Assembly: GCA_030642325.1 (NCBI GenBank)
Contig: DAOWNY010000048.1
Span: 1 to 9,983 of the forward strand
Direction of reading: 5' to 3'
Source of the DNA: Deltaproteobacteria bacterium
GTDB taxonomy: Bacteria > Desulfobacterota > DAOWNY01
Length of the DNA stretch: 9,983 nucleotides
Position 1 is the first letter of the stretch. Every line of letters begins with the position of its first letter. The translations under genes were made by a program, and so were the position numbers. Positions 1 through 7,944 of this stretch are shown piece by piece. The notes below the pieces were generated by a model that saw only the letters and a program-made list of their open reading frames with translations, ran no database searches and had not been told where the DNA came from.

Positions 1-16
1 CGCCAAATAAGGAGTT

Positions 17-26
17 GGGAGGAGGT
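17..26 (+). promoter_or_regulatory. Strong ribosome binding site for the first USP gene
   Basis: A near-perfect Shine-Dalgarno stretch (AGGAGGT at 20-26) lies 5 bases before the ATG at 32. It fixes the start of the 293-residue frame over the overlapping frame that opens at 15. No promoter can be judged because only 31 bases precede the gene. Confidence 0.85.
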
Positions 27-31
27 AAAAT

Positions 32-913
32 ATGTACGAGAGGATACTGGTTCCTCTGGATGGTTCAGAATTGGCGGAAGGAGTGCTCCCTTACGTTAAG
101 GAGCTGGCCGAAAAACTTAAGAGTGAGGTTATTCTATTCACTATTGCAGGTAAGGGGGATTATTTTGAACGGCCCCTCAGGGCATATTTGGAAAAAAGAG
201 CCAATGAATTTCAGGAGTTAGGTGTAAAAGCAAGCCCGATGGTTATTCAGGGTGATCCAGCCATTGAGATTCTGGATTTTAGCGAGACAAACGACATCGG
301 CTTAATCATTATTTCCACTCACGGGCACACCGGACCCAGTGTCTGGAATTTAGGAAATGTTGCAAGAAAGGTCCTGCAAAAGTCAACTATTCCGATAATT
401 ATGATTAATTCAAGCGGGTTAGAAACGGTAACGGTCCCAAAAGAGCAACGGAAAATTCTTTTACTCCTGGACGGCTCGCAATTTGCCGAAAGTATCATTC
501 CTTACGTGGAGAACCTGGCCGAAGGGATATACAACGATATATTTTTACTAAGGGTTGTTGAGCCGATCAAGATTCCTCGTCTTACCATCCATGCAGGTGG
601 GTTTGATTGGAAGAGTTACGAAAAAGAGTTGGCGATTGAGATGGAACAAAAGGCGAGGCACTATTTGGAAAGAAGTGAAAAAATTTTTAAAAAAAAGGGA
701 ATGAACGTTCATTCGGTAACATTAACGGGAAGGCCTGCTCATACCATCCTCCAATATGTTGAGGATAACTCCGTTAATCTCATTGCCCTGGCAACCCACG
801 GGTTTTCCGGTATTACCAAATGGGCCTATGGTAGTGTTGCTTCCAAAATTATAGAGGGTTCCTCCAGGCCGATTATGTTGGTACGGCCGGCGCTAACCGG
901 TGTAAAGAATTAG
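32..913 (+). CDS. Tandem-domain universal stress protein (UspA family), USP-1
   Basis: This is a 293-residue soluble protein of two fused Usp domains (about residues 1-127 and 138-287). Each opens with the family's strand and aspartate loop (ILVPLDGS at 5-12; ILLLLDGS at 142-149). Usp domains are alpha/beta Rossmann-like folds, many of which bind ATP and act in stress or energy-state responses. The nucleotide signature is G-2x-G-9x-G-(S/T). Domain 2 has ATHG (254-257), nine residues, then GS (267-268), close to canonical. Domain 1 has STHG (95-98), nine residues, then GN (108-109), so its phosphate-binding end is altered. There is no signal peptide or membrane segment. No terminator is visible between it and atpE 133 bases downstream, so co-transcription with the ATPase operon is possible. 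The family is certain; the specific role is unknown. Confidence 0.93.
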   Translation: MYERILVPLDGSELAEGVLPYVKELAEKLKSEVILFTIAGKGDYFERPLRAYLEKRANEFQELGVKASPMVIQGDPAIEILDFSETNDIGLIIISTHGHTGPSVWNLGNVARKVLQKSTIPIIMINSSGLETVTVPKEQRKILLLLDGSQFAESIIPYVENLAEGIYNDIFLLRVVEPIKIPRLTIHAGGFDWKSYEKELAIEMEQKARHYLERSEKIFKKKGMNVHSVTLTGRPAHTILQYVEDNSVNLIALATHGFSGITKWAYGSVASKIIEGSSRPIMLVRPALTGVKN

Positions 914-972
914 ACGTGGGATAATACGAAAGGCGGTTTTTTTGATCAGGTAAATACAATAAAAAGGGATTG

Positions 973-1009
973 CAGGGGAACAGGGTTGGGTTTGCAGAAT
1001 GTTTCCCTG
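973..1009. repeat. Imperfect inverted repeat in the atpE leader
   Basis: CAGGGGAACA (973-982) can pair with TGTTTCCCTG (1000-1009) over ten positions, nine Watson-Crick and one G-U, around a 17-base G-rich loop. It ends 37 bases before the atpE start. No T-run follows, so it is not an intrinsic terminator; it could be an operator or an mRNA leader hairpin. The rest of the 914-1046 gap shows only weak promoter-like hexamers, such as TACAAT at 955-960 and AATAAT at 1025-1030, without a convincing -35 partner. Confidence 0.4.
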
Positions 1010-1046
1010 ACTTATTCAAGTAAAAATAATTTAAAGATTAACCGAG

Positions 1047-1694
1047 ATGAATATAGAAAAAACTGCAAAAACGGATCTTGATGGTCTTATCCAAAAGATT
1101 AAAACCGACGGGATTGAGGAGGCAAACAGAAAGTCTTCTCAAATAATTGAGGGAGCAGAGAGAAAAGCATCCGAAATAGTAACGGCTTCGAGGCAAAAAG
1201 CGGAGTTGATTGTAAAGGATGCAAAAGAGAAGGTAGAACATATGGAGCAGATCACCAGGGCAACACTCCAACAGTCTGGACGGGATGTCGTTCTGGGTAT
1301 TCGAAATTCCCTATTAAATATCTTTGATGCCCTAATCAAGCGGGAATGTCAAAAAGTATTATCGCCGGAAACTCTGGAGAAGATATTATACAAAATCATC
1401 GAGGGATGGCAAAGAGACAAAGATGGAGAGTTAGATCTGGAAATAGTATTAAATGAAGTTGACCGACGTTATCTTATTGATTGTTTTCTCTCAAAACTTC
1501 AGGAGAAGATTAAAAACGGCATAGATATTAAGACCGGTTTAAACATTAAGGCGGGGTTTCATATCGGGATGAGGGGAGGGCATTTTTACTATGATCTCAC
1601 TGATGAGGGTATCACTGATCTTTTGAGTTCATATCTAAAGCCGGATATTCTAAGTCTGATCGGTTTAGAGGAAAAAACCGGGGAACGGGGATGA
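1047..1694 (+). CDS. atpE: V-type ATP synthase/ATPase subunit E (peripheral stalk)
   Basis: This 215-residue protein is the stator subunit that links the catalytic A3B3 head to membrane subunit I. Residues about 10-75 are a charged, alanine-spaced helix (repeating A..I...A..KA pattern) typical of the long coiled coil of E and b-type stalk subunits. The globular C-terminal half ends in the family block GFHIGMRGGHFYYDLTDEG (170-188), followed by a helix around LLSSYLKPDI (192-201). Length fits the bacterial E family (about 200 residues). The ATG at 1047 has only a weak Shine-Dalgarno context (ACCGAG), unusual for the first gene of an operon. The stop overlaps the next start (ATGA at 1691-1694), indicating translational coupling. 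In archaeal and Thermus enzymes E pairs with a G/H subunit; no such gene is seen here. Confidence 0.88.
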   Translation: MNIEKTAKTDLDGLIQKIKTDGIEEANRKSSQIIEGAERKASEIVTASRQKAELIVKDAKEKVEHMEQITRATLQQSGRDVVLGIRNSLLNIFDALIKRECQKVLSPETLEKILYKIIEGWQRDKDGELDLEIVLNEVDRRYLIDCFLSKLQEKIKNGIDIKTGLNIKAGFHIGMRGGHFYYDLTDEGITDLLSSYLKPDILSLIGLEEKTGERG

Positions 1695-2239
1695 AAAGAC
1701 AATATTATTATACCGTCACCTCGCTGCCTTACTTATCTTACGATAAACCCTGCCCCATTCGCCAAGAAGATTTTCTTAGCTTATGTCAGGTAGAACTTAC
1801 CAAGACTGATTTTGTCACCCTTCAATCTGTTACCCTTTTCCCCGATCAATGCGAAAAAGATTCTCTTTTAGTAATAAGAAATTGGAATAAATGGGAGAGA
1901 AGCATAAGAAATGAGCTGGTGAAATTGAGGGCGGCAAAATTGGCTGTGGATGCCGACATCTATATCAGGGGCAGCGACCCTGAAAGGTCTCTTTATCGGC
2001 TGGCCCAGGAAATTTTTGAAGTGAAATCTCCTTTAGCTGCCGAAGAAATGCTCAATCGGGCTCGATTGAAATTTCTCGAGGAAATGGAAAGGGATCAATA
2101 TTTTACCCTGACGAGATTGGTGATCTACTTTCTAAAACTTAAGATAATGGCGAAAAAATCAAATTTTAATACTGAAAAGGGACGGGAAAAGTTGAAGATA
2201 ATTTTAAACCAGGCGAGTGCAGATGAAATTAGATTCTAA
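1691..2239 (+). CDS. DUF2764 family V-ATPase operon protein (candidate C/d-like subunit)
   Basis: This 182-residue protein resembles the DUF2764 family found only in Chlamydia/Borrelia/Bacteroides-type V-ATPase operons, always between E and A. Visible family-like blocks are YYYTVTSLPYLSYD (5-18) at the N-terminus, the tryptophan-rich WNKWERSIRNELVKLRAAKL (65-84) and a helical C-terminal half (about 97-155). It has no signal peptide or membrane segment. In archaeal operons the position between E and A is taken by C (the cup-shaped rotor adaptor, homologous to eukaryotic d) and F. This protein may therefore be a much reduced C-like subunit, about half the usual length, but that role is inferred from position and composition. 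It overlaps atpE by 4 bases and atpA by 23. Confidence 0.78.
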   Translation: MKRQYYYTVTSLPYLSYDKPCPIRQEDFLSLCQVELTKTDFVTLQSVTLFPDQCEKDSLLVIRNWNKWERSIRNELVKLRAAKLAVDADIYIRGSDPERSLYRLAQEIFEVKSPLAAEEMLNRARLKFLEEMERDQYFTLTRLVIYFLKLKIMAKKSNFNTEKGREKLKIILNQASADEIRF

Positions 2240-4127
2240 CTCGGAGAATCATAAAAAAAAACGTTGGGGTATGATCGTTGGTATAGACAAAAATATGATT
2301 ACCGTTCAGTTCAAAGGCACCCTTAAACAGAATGAGGTGGGGTATGCCGTTCTTAAAGGATGTCGTTTGAAATCAGAGGTCATCCGGATCATGGGAGATA
2401 AGGCTGATCTTCAGGTCTTCGAGGAGACCCGCGGTCTCAAGAGAGGGGATCTTGTGGAGTTTACCGATGAATTATTATCGGTGGAACTGGGGCCGGGGCT
2501 TCTGGGCAGGGTTTTTGACGGACTCCAAAACCCCCTTAATGAACTGGTGGAAAAAGGGGGATTCTTTCTTCCCAGGGGTACCTACCTGACTGCCTTACCG
2601 GACGATGTCCGATGGATTTTTACTCCTCGGGTTAGACCCGGTGATTCGGTAGAGGCGGCTGATATCATCGGGACGGTTCCCGAGAGTATATTCATCCACA
2701 AGATTATGGTTCCTTTTTATCTCTCGGGCAGGTATCAGGTTATTGATATCGCCGAACCGGGAACCTACCGAAAAAATGAGCAAATTGCCCTCTTAAAAGA
2801 TGGAAGAGGCGGTCGAATCCCCTTATCCATGAGTTTCCAGTGGCCCATAAAGATACCGGTTTCTTTATACCGGGAACGTTTGGATCCTGTTGAACCCCTC
2901 ATAACCAGGATCAGGATCATTGACACCTTTTTCCCGGTGGCAAAGGGAGGAACCTATTGCATCCCCGGTCCTTTCGGGGCAGGCAAAACAGTGCTTCAGC
3001 AGATAACCAGCCGTAATGCCGAGGTGAATGTAGTAATTATTGCAGCCTGCGGGGAGCGGGCCGGGGAAGTGGTGGAGACGATCAGGGAATTTCCCCGGGT
3101 TACCGATCCCGTTACCGGAAAATCTTTAATGGAAAGGACAATTATTATCTGCAATACAAGCTCCATGCCGCTTGCGGCCCGGGAGTCTTCGGTGTACACG
3201 GCAGTAACCCTCGGGGAGTATTACCGACAGATGGGGCTCCATGTTCTTTTACTGGCCGATTCCACTTCAAGATGGGCCCAGGCAATGAGGGAGAGATCGG
3301 GAAGATTGGAAGAAATACCTGGTGAGGAGGCCTTTCCAGCCTATCTGGAGTCCATAGTGGCCAACCTTTATGAACGAGCGGGGTTGGTGAGTCTTAAAGA
3401 TGGAACTATGGGTTCCGTTACCATCTGCGGGACGGTCAGCCCGGCGGGGGGCAATTTTGAGGAGCCGGTTACTCAGGCTACTTTGAAAGTAGTAGGGGCA
3501 TTTCACGGTTTATCGAGGGAGCGGTCTGATGCAAGGCGCTATCCTGCCATTGATCCGCTGGAAAGCTGGTCAAATTACCGGGGGATTATTGATATCGATA
3601 CCAGGAACCGGATTCTCAAATTAATCTCCCGTGCAAATGAGATTGATCAGATGATGAAGGTGGTGGGAGAAGAGGGAATCTCCCTGGATGATTATCTTTT
3701 GTATTTGCAGGGAAATTTTATTGATAGTGTTTATCTGCAGCAAAATGCCTTTGACAGGGTGGATTCCGCTACTTCATCCGAACGACAGATAAAGGTTTTT
3801 TCGCTGCTTATGGATATCCTCGATACCCCTCTGAGCGTTAAAAATAAAGAAGAGGCACGAACCTATTTTGGTAAACTTCGCCAAATTTTTCTTGATTATA
3901 ATAGTTCAAGCGAGGGTTCGGTTGAATTTCATGAAAATGAGCGGAGAATTAAGGATATTGTGGTTGAACACCAAGGAGATACTTCCCAGGTGGGAAAAAC
4001 TAGTTTACGATCGGTTCTGGTGGAATCGGATCTGGACTCCCATTTCAGGAGATCGACAAGTATGAAGGCCACGGGCAATGGATCACTGACAATACAAAAG
4101 GAAGAAGATGAGAAGGATATCAGATAA
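2217..4127 (+). CDS. atpA: V-type ATP synthase/ATPase catalytic subunit A
   Basis: This is the nucleotide-hydrolysing or -synthesising subunit of the A3B3 head. Numbering is from the GTG at 2217; the ATG at 2223 (two residues shorter) is an equally good or better start, with AGGCGAG just upstream. Domains in order: N-terminal beta barrel (about 16-85); the A-specific non-homologous insert (about 115-205); the nucleotide-binding domain with P-loop GPFGAGKT (251-258), GERAGEV (279-285, with the acidic catalytic residue of the family), Walker B strand [10 protein letters not shown] (344-353) and [17 protein letters not shown] (361-377); then a helical C-terminal domain with [11 protein letters not shown] (482-492) and YLQQNAFD (506-513). 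All catalytic motifs are intact, and it closely resembles chlamydial AtpA. At 636 residues it exceeds the usual 580-590: roughly the last 45-50 residues are a polar tail without recognisable family motifs. It overlaps atpB by 20 bases. Confidence 0.96.
   Translation: MQMKLDSNSENHKKKRWGMIVGIDKNMITVQFKGTLKQNEVGYAVLKGCRLKSEVIRIMGDKADLQVFEETRGLKRGDLVEFTDELLSVELGPGLLGRVFDGLQNPLNELVEKGGFFLPRGTYLTALPDDVRWIFTPRVRPGDSVEAADIIGTVPESIFIHKIMVPFYLSGRYQVIDIAEPGTYRKNEQIALLKDGRGGRIPLSMSFQWPIKIPVSLYRERLDPVEPLITRIRIIDTFFPVAKGGTYCIPGPFGAGKTVLQQITSRNAEVNVVIIAACGERAGEVVETIREFPRVTDPVTGKSLMERTIIICNTSSMPLAARESSVYTAVTLGEYYRQMGLHVLLLADSTSRWAQAMRERSGRLEEIPGEEAFPAYLESIVANLYERAGLVSLKDGTMGSVTICGTVSPAGGNFEEPVTQATLKVVGAFHGLSRERSDARRYPAIDPLESWSNYRGIIDIDTRNRILKLISRANEIDQMMKVVGEEGISLDDYLLYLQGNFIDSVYLQQNAFDRVDSATSSERQIKVFSLLMDILDTPLSVKNKEEARTYFGKLRQIFLDYNSSSEGSVEFHENERRIKDIVVEHQGDTSQVGKTSLRSVLVESDLDSHFRRSTSMKATGNGSLTIQKEEDEKDIR
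4098..4104 (+). promoter_or_regulatory. Ribosome binding site for atpB inside the atpA end
   Basis: AAGGAAG at 4098-4104 lies just upstream of the ATG at 4108, inside the atpA coding sequence. It supports the 4108 start and coupled translation across the 20-base overlap. Confidence 0.6.
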
Positions 4128-5478
4128 GATCATCCAAATCTCGGGAAATGTGATCATGGTTTTGGCTCCGGGAGTCAAATACGGGGAACTTGCCCTTGTT
4201 TCGTCCGAACGCGGTGATTCTTTTGCAGAAATTATTCGAATCGAGGAAGAGCGTGTCTATCTTCAGGTTTTTTCCGGAAGCATCGGAATTTCTACTGGGG
4301 ACAAGGTAACTTTTTTAGGACACGAAATGCGAGTCCATTTTTCCAAAAACCTGCTGGGGAGGGTATTTGACGGTACAGGCAGGCCCCGGGACGGAAGACC
4401 TTCTCTTAATGAAAATCTCATCCAAGTGAGTGGTTCCACCGTAAACCCGGTAAAACGCATCATACCGTCTCGGATGATCCATACCGGTATTCCCATGATT
4501 GATATGTTCAATTCACTGGTGGAATCCCAGAAGATATCAATATTTACAACTCCCGGGGAGCCTTATAACGAGCTTTTGGTCCGGGTGGCTCTCCAGGCAA
4601 AAGTGGACATTACCATCCTGGGGGGGATGGGGCTCAGATACGACGATTATCTTTTTTTGAAAAATACTCTTGAAAGGGACGGGGCGCTTAGCCGTTCAGT
4701 TCTTTTTATTCATACTGCCGCGGATCCGGTGGTAGAATGTCTGATGGTCCCCGATCTTTCTTTGGCGGTTGCAGAAAGGTTCGCCTTAAACGGAGAAAGA
4801 GTTTTGGTTTTATTGACCGATATGAAAAATTTTTGTGATGCCTTAAAAGAGATCGCCATTATAATGGAGCATGTTCCTTCCAATCGAGGCTATCCGGGCG
4901 ATCTTTACAGTCAATTGGCCTCCAGATATGAAAAAGCAGTGGATTTTGAGGATTTTGGATCAGTCACTATCCTTTCCGTAACCACCATGCCGGGAGATGA
5001 CATAACCCATCCGGTTCCCGACAATACCGGTTACATCACAGAAGGACAGTACTACCTGACTAACAAAAGAATTGAGCCCTTTGGGTCATTGAGTCGACTA
5101 AAACAGTTTGTAAATGAAAATACTCGAGAAGATCATCGATCTTTGATGGATACAATGGTTCAGCTCTACGCCTTTTATCAGGATACCAAGGAAAAGAAGG
5201 CGATGGGCTTTCGGATGTCTTCCTGGGATAATAAGCTATTGAAATATGGGAACCTTTTTGAAAGGGACTTGATGGACCTTTCTGTGAACATGCCCCTCAA
5301 GGATGCCCTGGATCGAGGCTGGGGTATCCTTGCCGAATGCTTTGAACGGGAAGAAACGGGGCTCAGGACGGAATTGGTTAATAAATTTTGGCCAAAGGAA
5401 ATGATTTTGTGTCATGGAGAAGATCAAACTTACCAAGACTCAACTGAAAAAAGAAAAAGACAGCCTGAAGCGCTATAA
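4108..5478 (+). CDS. atpB: V-type ATP synthase/ATPase non-catalytic subunit B
   Basis: This 456-residue partner of A alternates with it in the A3B3 head and contributes to the catalytic interface. It lacks a true P-loop: at the equivalent place it reads [12 protein letters not shown] (146-157), the expected degenerate form for B. Conserved blocks are [15 protein letters not shown] (82-96), the pair [13 protein letters not shown] (123-135), [15 protein letters not shown] (235-249), [21 protein letters not shown] beginning at 257, and [21 protein letters not shown] beginning at 294. GSLSRLK (326-332) carries arginine 330 at the family's arginine-finger position. The sequence closely follows chlamydial AtpB up to NKFWPK (425-430). 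The last 26 residues form a hydrophilic tail beyond the usual family end, and most of their codons lie inside the 65-base overlap with atpD. Confidence 0.95.
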   Translation: MRRISDKIIQISGNVIMVLAPGVKYGELALVSSERGDSFAEIIRIEEERVYLQVFSGSIGISTGDKVTFLGHEMRVHFSKNLLGRVFDGTGRPRDGRPSLNENLIQVSGSTVNPVKRIIPSRMIHTGIPMIDMFNSLVESQKISIFTTPGEPYNELLVRVALQAKVDITILGGMGLRYDDYLFLKNTLERDGALSRSVLFIHTAADPVVECLMVPDLSLAVAERFALNGERVLVLLTDMKNFCDALKEIAIIMEHVPSNRGYPGDLYSQLASRYEKAVDFEDFGSVTILSVTTMPGDDITHPVPDNTGYITEGQYYLTNKRIEPFGSLSRLKQFVNENTREDHRSLMDTMVQLYAFYQDTKEKKAMGFRMSSWDNKLLKYGNLFERDLMDLSVNMPLKDALDRGWGILAECFEREETGLRTELVNKFWPKEMILCHGEDQTYQDSTEKRKRQPEAL

Positions 5479-6010
5479 TCGTTATCTTCCCATCCTTTTT
5501 ATCAAGAAACAACAACTCCGGAAAGAGATCGGGAGGATTGATACGGAGCTTAAAAAAATAGATGGGGAATTCAATGGGCTGTGGGATGATATTACTCCCT
5601 GGGTCGGGCTCCTCGGTGAAGAAGTGGAAATTTCCCATTTGATAAAATTGATCAATATAGAAACAGAAAGAGGTAATATTGCCGGGGTGGATATTCCCAT
5701 TTTTATCAATGCCCATATTGATACAAAACAATATGATCTGTTTCTCTATCCCCTCTGGGTGGATCGGGCGCTTGATCTCCTTCGCACATTGCTTTTCCTC
5801 CGGGCAAAACAAACGGCGCTTAAATATCAAAAGCTATGCTTAATAAAAGAGTTGCAAGTTACCTCTCAACGGGTAAACCTCTTCGAACAGATTAAGATCC
5901 CGGGGGCGAAAGAGGCGGTCAGGCGAATTTCCATATACCTTGGGGATCAACAGGCCCAGGAAATAGGGTGGGCCAGGATAGCCAAAAAGAAGATACAAAA
6001 AGCAGGGTAA
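5414..6010 (+). CDS. atpD: V-type ATP synthase/ATPase subunit D (central rotor shaft)
   Basis: This 198-residue protein is the central stalk subunit that turns inside the A3B3 head, functionally like F-ATPase gamma. Both ends are long helices expected to form an antiparallel coiled coil. The N-terminus [15 protein letters not shown] (1-15), with [15 protein letters not shown] following, matches the family start. The C-terminal helix carries the hallmark [21 protein letters not shown]. The start at 5414 is chosen on this family match even though it overlaps atpB by 65 bases. The only Shine-Dalgarno-like site, AAGGAA at 5395-5400, is about 13 bases away, so re-initiation by ribosomes finishing atpB is likely. 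Length is normal for the family (about 200-215). Confidence 0.93.
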   Translation: MEKIKLTKTQLKKEKDSLKRYNRYLPILFIKKQQLRKEIGRIDTELKKIDGEFNGLWDDITPWVGLLGEEVEISHLIKLINIETERGNIAGVDIPIFINAHIDTKQYDLFLYPLWVDRALDLLRTLLFLRAKQTALKYQKLCLIKELQVTSQRVNLFEQIKIPGAKEAVRRISIYLGDQQAQEIGWARIAKKKIQKAG

Positions 6011-6011
6011 A

Positions 6012-7838
6012 ATGATTGTTAAAATGAAAAAAGTATCGATAATCGTTAAGTCATCCTCACGGGAGGAGGTTTTGAGCACCTTGAGCAAGATGGGAATAGT
6101 TCATTTACAACCCTGTGGTCCTGTCGAAAACGGGAAGATCGAAAAAATAAAAGAAAAAATATCACTGGTAAAAAAGTCTTTTACTTTGGTTCCCGAAAGT
6201 TTTATTGGAAAAGGGACCAGTGAGGTTGACAGGGAAGATGGAATCGCTCTTGCGAAAAAGATACTGGACCATGACAAGGAAATAACCAATCTTAAGGAAG
6301 CTGTTAAACGGCTTGAGGAAGAAAAGGGTAGGGTTGAGGGGTGGGGGGAGTTCGATCCCCACGAGATTAGCTCCTTGAAACAAAGAGGAGTCAGCATCAG
6401 ATTTTTTCAATGTCAGAAGAAAAAACTGAAAAACATCCCGGACGATTTAGCCTTTCATATTATCTCCCGCAAGGGTAAAACGCTTTTCCTGGTTTTTTTT
6501 TCTTGCCGGGATACCGCAAGAATCCCCTTTCATGAGGTGGAGATTCCATCCCGCAGTCTCACCGAAATTGAAGGGTTGCTAAAGGAGAAAAGGGAGCGAT
6601 ATTTTTCTACTAAACAGGGGTTGAATAAACTTTTCAGCAAGGTTGCCGCCCTTAAAGCTACCGAGGAACAGCTTGAGGATATGCTCAACTATGAAAAGGC
6701 AAGGGAGGGAATGGGGAGGGATGGGGATATTTCCTATTTAACGGGCTTTTGTCCCGTTTTTGAGATGGAGAGCCTTTTAACAATGGCCGGAAAAGAACAA
6801 TGGGCGATATTGATAGAAGATCCTTCCCATGATGACCCGGTTCCCACCCTTATGAAGCATGCGGCATGGGCAAAAACTTTCTGTCCGGTTATGAATTTCA
6901 TCGGGCTTACCCCCGGTTATTGGGATTACGACGTAAATCCCCTCTTTGTGATATTTTTCAGTATTTTTTTTGCATTGCTGATCGGAGACGGTGGATACGG
7001 TCTGGTCATGCTGGTTGCCACCTATGGATTGAAGAAGTTTTATGACGGTATTTCCAAGGAGATGACCCTTTTATTCTACTTCCTTTCTTTTGCCACCATC
7101 CTTTGGGGCGCGGTCACCGGCCAGTGGTTTGGGTTAAAGACAATTAGCGAACTCCCGTTTTTTTCGGAGATGATCATTCCCTCCTTATACAGTTATGCCC
7201 GGGCAAGCGAAGAGAACGTAATTAATATCTGTTTTGTAATCGGCGCTATTCAGCTCTCGTTGGCCCACCTCTTTGCGGCAAAAAGATTATACCCTGCTTT
7301 GAGCGCTTTTGCCGAAACGGGATGGGCAGCGATAATATGGGGAATTTATTTTTTAGCCGGATTATTGGTGCTGAATAAGGAGATGAATGCACTGGGTGTT
7401 TTATTACTATTGGTGGGAGTGATCATGGTTATATCTTTTGAAGAACAGGGGGAGGATGGGATAGTAAAAGGATTTTTGCATGGATTGGTAAAACTTCCCT
7501 TGAATGCCCTGGTCGGGATCGGGAGTTTTTCCGATCTTATTTCTTACCTTCGGTTATTTGCGGTGGGGCTTGCTACCAAGGAAGTGGCTGTTGCTTTTAA
7601 CGGGATGGCAAGGGACTTCGGTTCTGATGGTTCGTTATCCCTCTTGGGAGCTATTTTGATTCTTATTTTTGGTCACAGCATCAATTTGTTGCTGGGAGCT
7701 ATGGCCGTGTTTGTTCACGGGGTGAGACTAAATATATTAGAATGTTCCCGGCATTTGAATATTCAGTGGGCAGGCATTACTTATCAGCCGTTTAAAATAG
7801 CAACACCGGAAAAGTTGCGGTCAATTGATTTTCGGTAA
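6012..7838 (+). CDS. atpI: V-type ATP synthase/ATPase membrane subunit I (a-subunit homologue)
   Basis: This 608-residue stator membrane subunit provides the ion half-channels against the K ring. The N-terminal half (about 1-300) is soluble, with the family start MIVKMKKVSIIV, a REE segment (17-19) and charged coiled-coil stretches at about 85-108 and 184-225. From about 307 come some seven or eight hydrophobic helices by eye. Hallmarks are GDGGYG (325-330), the EETGWAA-like stretch AETGWAAIIWG (434-444), SYLRLFAVGLA (511-521) whose arginine 514 corresponds to the essential channel arginine (yeast Vph1 R735), and VHGVRLNILECSRH (568-581). The start at 6012 lies one base after the atpD stop, with CAGGG upstream; a second ATG at 6024 is less like the family. 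Length is slightly short of the usual 640-660. A run of nine T at 6493-6501 sits inside the intact frame. Confidence 0.95.
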   Translation: MIVKMKKVSIIVKSSSREEVLSTLSKMGIVHLQPCGPVENGKIEKIKEKISLVKKSFTLVPESFIGKGTSEVDREDGIALAKKILDHDKEITNLKEAVKRLEEEKGRVEGWGEFDPHEISSLKQRGVSIRFFQCQKKKLKNIPDDLAFHIISRKGKTLFLVFFSCRDTARIPFHEVEIPSRSLTEIEGLLKEKRERYFSTKQGLNKLFSKVAALKATEEQLEDMLNYEKAREGMGRDGDISYLTGFCPVFEMESLLTMAGKEQWAILIEDPSHDDPVPTLMKHAAWAKTFCPVMNFIGLTPGYWDYDVNPLFVIFFSIFFALLIGDGGYGLVMLVATYGLKKFYDGISKEMTLLFYFLSFATILWGAVTGQWFGLKTISELPFFSEMIIPSLYSYARASEENVINICFVIGAIQLSLAHLFAAKRLYPALSAFAETGWAAIIWGIYFLAGLLVLNKEMNALGVLLLLVGVIMVISFEEQGEDGIVKGFLHGLVKLPLNALVGIGSFSDLISYLRLFAVGLATKEVAVAFNGMARDFGSDGSLSLLGAILILIFGHSINLLLGAMAVFVHGVRLNILECSRHLNIQWAGITYQPFKIATPEKLRSIDFR

Positions 7839-7934
7839 ATTGGGAGCGGAAGGACATAGAGGTCGGTTTTAAGTGGTTGGTGGAACTTTATGCGAAGCAG
7901 GATGATGGATACTTTAGAAACATTTAATCAAAAT

Positions 7935-7943
7935 AGGAGGGGG
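7935..7943 (+). promoter_or_regulatory. Very strong ribosome binding site for atpK
   Basis: AGGAGG followed by GGG (7935-7943) ends one base before the T preceding the ATG at 7945, giving 4 bases between AGGAGG and the start. It is the strongest such site in the ATPase operon. That agrees with the need for many K copies per enzyme. The 106-base gap before it shows no convincing promoter or hairpin. Confidence 0.75.
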
Positions 7944-7944
7944 T

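Noticed and set aside
15..221. 68-residue frame overlapping the start of USP-1
   Set aside because: The strong ribosome binding site and the Usp family match both belong to the frame starting at 32.
884..945. Possible terminator after USP-1 (CCGG repeats and a seven-T run)
   Set aside because: The CCGG arms form only a 4-base stem far from the T-run, and nothing directly before the T-run pairs.
983..995. Possible sigma-54 promoter (GG...TTTGC) before atpE
   Set aside because: The GG and GC elements are separated by 9 bases where sigma-54 sites require 10, and the flanking consensus is poor. A similar GG/GC pair near 8517-8529 fails for the same reason.
5444..5460. A-rich heptamer (A AAA AAG) in the atpB/atpD overlap as a frameshift site
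   Set aside because: The heptamer is not in the -1 slippery register for either the atpB or the atpD frame, and both genes have complete, sensible products without it.
5378..5830. 150-residue open frame on the - strand opposite atpB/atpD
   Set aside because: It lies antisense to the well-supported atpD frame, has no ribosome binding site or family resemblance, and its composition is that of a shadow frame.
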